Assembly (NCBI GenBank): GCA_904063045.1
Contig: CAJFCJ010000012.1
Location: forward strand, 868,001 to 932,000
From: Dimorphilus gyrociliatus
Taxonomy: Eukaryota > Annelida > Polychaeta > Dinophilidae
Direction: 5' to 3'
DNA length: 64,000 bases
Made by a program: the position numbers and the translations under genes. Position 1 is the stretch's first letter, and the number at the start of each line of letters is the position of its first letter. The notes beneath the pieces are model-generated. The model was not told where the DNA came from and ran no database searches. It saw only the letters and a program-made list of their open reading frames with translations. Positions 59,725 to 64,000 of the stretch are shown here, one piece after another.

Positions 59725-61012
59725 ACTAAAAGAAACTATATATTTTTTATTATTTACAATTAACAAATTTACAAATGAATTTCTCCCTTTCAACTATAGT
59801 TGATATTGCACGATTGTTTAACTTTTTTCTTATATGAAAACGAGACACAATTGATCTTTAACTAAATAAAGTATACATTTTATTTTTTTTACTGGATGAC
59901 TGAATACGAATTGTCCTTTAACCAAATCGCTGACAAAAGTGAGAAACTCGTTCTGGACACTTTTTCGTTGACTACTACTCTTTAGTAAATAATTGTTATT
60001 CCGACGGATTGCTTATCAATAGTATTTTCACTTTTATCAATAACTAATTAGCTTTTTCCTTACTATCACCCTCTCAATAATTTCATATTAATAAAGTAAA
60101 GGAAAAAACACAACTGGTTAGCTATAAACTTGTTTGCTATTTTCTGTTTTGAATAGTATTGAATAAATATTTATGGAATTCTTTCTGTTTTATTTATCAC
60201 TCCTACTTAGTATGCCCTTTGATTAGTATGACAACTGATTCTTCAAAATAGGTTCTTTTGTATGCTATAGCTGCTTTATTGATGATTCTATTCGTGACAA
60301 AGTTTATCTTTCACACTTTAGATTTTATTGATTCTTTCAATAGATTCTCATTTACAATTTTAAGACTTTAATCATTGCCTTATTTTTAGATATTGATGAT
60401 TCAACTTTTATTATCAAATAAGAATCGTTCCCAAATTGCCTATAAAGAAAAGATATCTACTATCTTAAGGCGACATCTATCGGTTTGTATATTTTAAAAA
60501 TAGAAAAGTTTTTTAGTACAAAGAATAGGTTATTACATACATTATATAATGTTAAAATGAAAGATTTTTATAGCCACATAAAAGTTCATTTTTAATAATC
60601 TTGAGTAATGTCATATACATAACTGATGAAACAATATTCTATATAAGCAACAAATATTTTTCTATTAGAATAAAAATCAATTGATTTCACTTAACTCTTT
60701 GAATTAACTGCCGGAGCATTTCGAAAAAAAGGTGTTTCTTTCTAAATAAAATATAGGCTTGTGAAAACCTAATAAAGAAACATCTTTTTACTTAATCCAT
60801 GCTATTCTTGGCAGCTTATCCAAAGAAAGATACTTAGATGTCTGGAAGAATTAAAATATTGAAATAATATAGAACATTTATGATAAAAAAAGAACTTTTT
60901 GATTTAATTTTTATCTTCTCTAAACAAATCTATTAAAGTCTCTTTTTTCCTTTTCTCTGTTTGTATTTGTTACTTTATTTTGTTAAAGATGATTATATGT
61001 AAAAATATATTA
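59725..61012. other. Convergent intergenic interval
   Basis: 3' flanks of PYCR and of the fucolectin-like gene. AT-rich with no coding frame; a GGCGACATCTATCGG element is at 60469-60483. Confidence 0.6.
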
Positions 61013-64000
61013 TTACAAACAGTCCGCTTTTTTATTACTAATTTGAATACTTCGTGCAACAAAAGCATTGTCATTTGTTTCAATCTCTTTAGTAAGAGTA
61101 GGATAGTGGGATGTAAAGTAGCATGGCGGAAAGGAAAATCCCAAACAAGTAGCATTTAATGAACAGATGGCTGAGCACTGTTCAACAGACTCTATTCCTT
61201 GTCCCGTATATCTATATTTTTCTTTCAAGTGCGTTTTTTTACTTAAAAGAGTAAATTTAAATGGTTCACTTCTATTAGAAGCAAGGTCGAATGAGAATAC
61301 TCTTATTTCACAAAATTTCCCAAATATACCCTTGTCACCAGAAAAATCTTTTATAATAACGTATCTACCCCAAACAGACTTTCGATAACAAGAGTGCTTT
61401 AAATTTCCAGGTTTATATACAAAAGTTTTTTGATTGCAAAGTTGTCCAGAATCGGATGAACTGTCGTTGGATATATATATTTTAAAACGCCTATCCTCAC
61501 CCGTTGAAATTTTAAAGTAATTGATTCGAGTATAGTTGTTCCTATGGTCCAATTCGAGAATGAAAATATGAGTATAGTTTTTAACCGTTAGACAGCTATC
61601 TTTTTCACCGTCAACTAAATAAGAAGTATTTTTATGTTTAGTTCCTCCGGTGAATTCAAGAGACTCTGTTTATAGACAAGAAAGTAATTTTTTTAATTTT
61701 CGACTTGAATCATAAAATTTAAATCTATTAGAGAAAAAACTAACCAACAGGAACTTCAACTCCGTTCACATTTTTCAGATCCCAACCATATACGGCAATA
61801 TCGCATATCATTACTGTTCTATTCTCTCCAGAAATTATCAGGTGAGTTCCAACAGGATTATTATCGCAATAAAATGTAACTTGTTCCCCATTCAATGCAT
61901 CAGTATGATTGGTATCGTTTGATAAACATTCCGTATAATCCGTATTATTAAGCCAATCTTCGGATGGATATGGCCAAATGTTTGTAATATATATTTTAAT
62001 ATTTTCAAAGTTCTCTTTATCAATAGAAAGGCATAAGATATAGAATATGTAACAATTAATTGATATATTTACTTACTTGAATGCTCTGGTAAGATTGAGA
62101 CTGATTGAATTGTAACTAATTCTTGAAAATCAACACCCCACCAATTATTACCTCTCTCATTAGTTTGACTGCAGCTTATATTCTTTGTATATATAATATT
62201 GTTGAAAGAGAAAATATCGACGGCTTTATTTGCTGCATGTTGTGGATAAGGTGTTGAACTTTGGGTAACGAAAGAATTGACATTTATATATTGTTTCAAC
62301 AGTGTATCTGTTTAAGAGAAATGTAGATTGTTAGTTGTCTATACTTTCTAAGACAATCAAAAAATTGAAACTAAGGCCAAACGTACCTTGAGCGTTGTTT
62401 GGAGTTCCATAGACAAAAATTTCGCAAATATCAAAAAATGCACCAGTAGTTAGTAGATTATGTGTTTTTGGTCCATTAGATATTTCAACATAACGACCAA
62501 CCGTATGTAAACTACACGAGAAAATATTAGTTGAGCCAAGGGTCATATTTGAAAAGGGAACAATAGCGCAGATTGATAAATTGGCGTCCGGATTGATTGA
62601 GTAAAATAGAGATATGTTTAAAACATCATTTGCTAATAAATATAACACCATTAATAGTAATCGATTGACACGTTATTATAAAGTATTTTTAACTAACTTG
62701 CAATATACGAATTTCCCCTCACAACATGGACGTTCTTTACATTATAGGTAGCTTTTAAATCTATAATTAACCAGAAATTTTCCGTTCCCGCTTTCCAACA
62801 TTCATTATCATAATGAAAGCCTTGTCGATAAATATTGTCAGTTGTCAAAGTAGCTGTTGTCTTCTCGGTTGCTGATATAGAAGACCAAACCGGTTTTCCA
62901 AGCGCAATATTCGGATGTGCAGCTAAATTAAATATAGTTTTATCGTTAAATTGTAATATTCACTATTAAAATATTGATCAAATTTGCTTACAATCTTTAC
63001 TCTCCCCACCAAAGATTTCAATATTGCAAACTGTAAAGTTTGTATGAAGTTCTTTCTCAATTACGGTAACTAATTCTCCAACACTGGCGGGGTCACAGTC
63101 GTAATATCTATTCTCGACCCAATAGCAAGTTGAGGCAACATTATCAGTCATACTTAAATCCGTAACGGAGATGTTGAACTTAATGGAATTGGCTAGTAAG
63201 ATTAAAATACACAAGAAACTAAGTTAATTTGTTCAATTGATTTATAAGAAAATAAGGTTTAAGAGATATAAAATACGAACTTTCACTTTCTAACAGGTCC
63301 ATATGTTCGCAGGCGGTTTTTTCGTAACAGCAGTCTGTATCGTCTAATATCTTGTAACTATTCATGTATTTATCTTTGCTAATTGCCAGTGTTCCGTTGG
63401 TTATTTCAGAGAAAATCTGATGCTTAGAACAATATGAACCATTTGTATGAAATCCATCACAACTTAGGTCAGATTTACAACTCTGTCCCATTTGCTGTTT
63501 TGTCTCAACACAACTGCTGACAACGGTAGATGTATCGTAGAAGAAAGGATAACGCTTATAGTTGATAATATCTGTAGAACAAAAACTTAGTGTCTAAACT
63601 AACTATTTAACTGAAATTGTGTAGTTAGGAAAACCTTCTTTATATGCCATTACTGTAACTCTTTGAACGAAGAATATTTTACGTAGATATAATCTCCACC
63701 ATTTAAGTTTATCAATAGACCAATTTGACGAAGTACTTGATAATAAATGTTGAAATTTACCGAAATTTGCTGTAAAAGAAATGTTAATAGAATAATGATT
63801 TTCTACTTCTTAGAGAGCTTACTATTCTCAAAGTAAATTTGAATATTTAAATCAAGATTTAGAGTTAGCACTTCTGATAAGGCAACTCTTTTACCAGACT
63901 TTTCATACAAGTGAAATGCAGTAGTTTCCCAGGATCTTTTAAAAATTTCTCTACAAGATACAGTTCTTATACCAATAGCAAAGCCTCGATTGAAGAAAGT
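61013..64000 (-). CDS. Fucolectin-like (F5/8-type) multi-repeat protein with PAN domain, 5' end beyond window
   Basis: Nine exons are visible in phase: 63823 to the window edge, 63635-63769, 63281-63572, 62992-63192, about 62696-62925, 62387-62632, 62077-62307, 61745-62014 and 61013-61665. They encode repeated fucolectin/tachylectin-4-type units, each alternating an N-terminal half (NIALGKPVWSSIS; FVTQSSTPYPQHAANKAVD, then ISCSQT and WWGVDFQ) with a C-terminal half ending in an xICExxxYG strand (GRYVEISNG; FFDICEIFVYG; VMICDIAVYGW). Such domains bind fucose-type sugars. The last exon ends with an Apple/PAN-like unit (GIESVEQCSAICSLNATCLG). A Cys-rich insert lies at 63300-63500 (CKSDLSCDGFHTNGSYCSK). 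No membrane span is seen, so a secreted recognition or mucus protein is likely. The signal peptide would lie outside the window. Confidence 0.75.

Overview
The window is AT-rich nuclear DNA from a small invertebrate animal. Genes are split by many short GT-AG introns (often 45-80 bases) but packed closely, frequently head-to-head or tail-to-tail. The gene set is purely metazoan: ALX-type homeobox, calnexin, RAD21, EMC6, a KLHL1/4/5-type kelch protein, TDRKH/Papi and a receptor tyrosine kinase. Short introns, compact intergenic DNA and the protein repertoire fit a compact-genome lophotrochozoan such as a miniature annelid (Dimorphilus-like). That species-level guess is inference. I reconstructed gene models by hand from splice signals, reading-frame phase and family similarity.

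Layout. 1-3.3 kb: an uncharacterised multi-exon gene. 3.4-5.2 kb: three intronless genes for small membrane proteins, one carrying SILK and RVxF docking motifs for protein phosphatase 1. 7.1-7.8 kb: a small-heat-shock-like protein (minus). 8-12 kb: no convincing gene. 12.1-14.7 kb: mitochondrial cysteinyl-tRNA synthetase CARS2 (minus, 11 exons), head-to-head with exosome subunit EXOSC6/MTR3 (7 exons). 18.1-18.9 kb: an IkB-like ankyrin protein. 20.5-23 kb: an ALX-type paired-like homeobox gene. 23.8-25.9 kb: a WGR-like/AT-hook/beta-propeller protein of unusual architecture. 27.1-29.4 kb: RAD21 cohesin. 29.7-30.3 kb: EMC6 (minus). 30.5-33.3 kb: a KLHL5-like protein with a 129-codon open extension behind its stop codon. 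34.7-37.2 kb: calnexin. 37.6-38.9 kb: TDRKH (minus, intronless), head-to-head with UBE2A/B (RAD6) at 39.1-40.1 kb, which has two tandem alternative last exons. 41.4-42.3 kb: an NHL-repeat protein. 43.5-48.6 kb: a 19-exon receptor tyrosine kinase. 48.9-50.5 kb: an Ig-domain membrane protein (minus). 50.5-56.9 kb: a gene-poor, repeat-rich stretch. 56.9-59.7 kb: pyrroline-5-carboxylate reductase with a dead Tc1/mariner element in intron 2. 61.0-64.0 kb: the 3' part of a fucolectin-like, PAN-domain protein gene (minus).

Most genes are unlinked housekeeping or developmental functions. Three close divergent pairs (CARS2/EXOSC6, EMC6/KLHL, TDRKH/UBE2A) probably share promoters, and RAD21/EMC6 appear to overlap at their 3' ends. 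The observations most worth following are the WGR-like/AT-hook/propeller protein, the probable stop-codon readthrough of the KLHL gene, the duplicated RAD6 terminal exon with a different tail chemistry, and the membrane-anchored PP1-docking protein.
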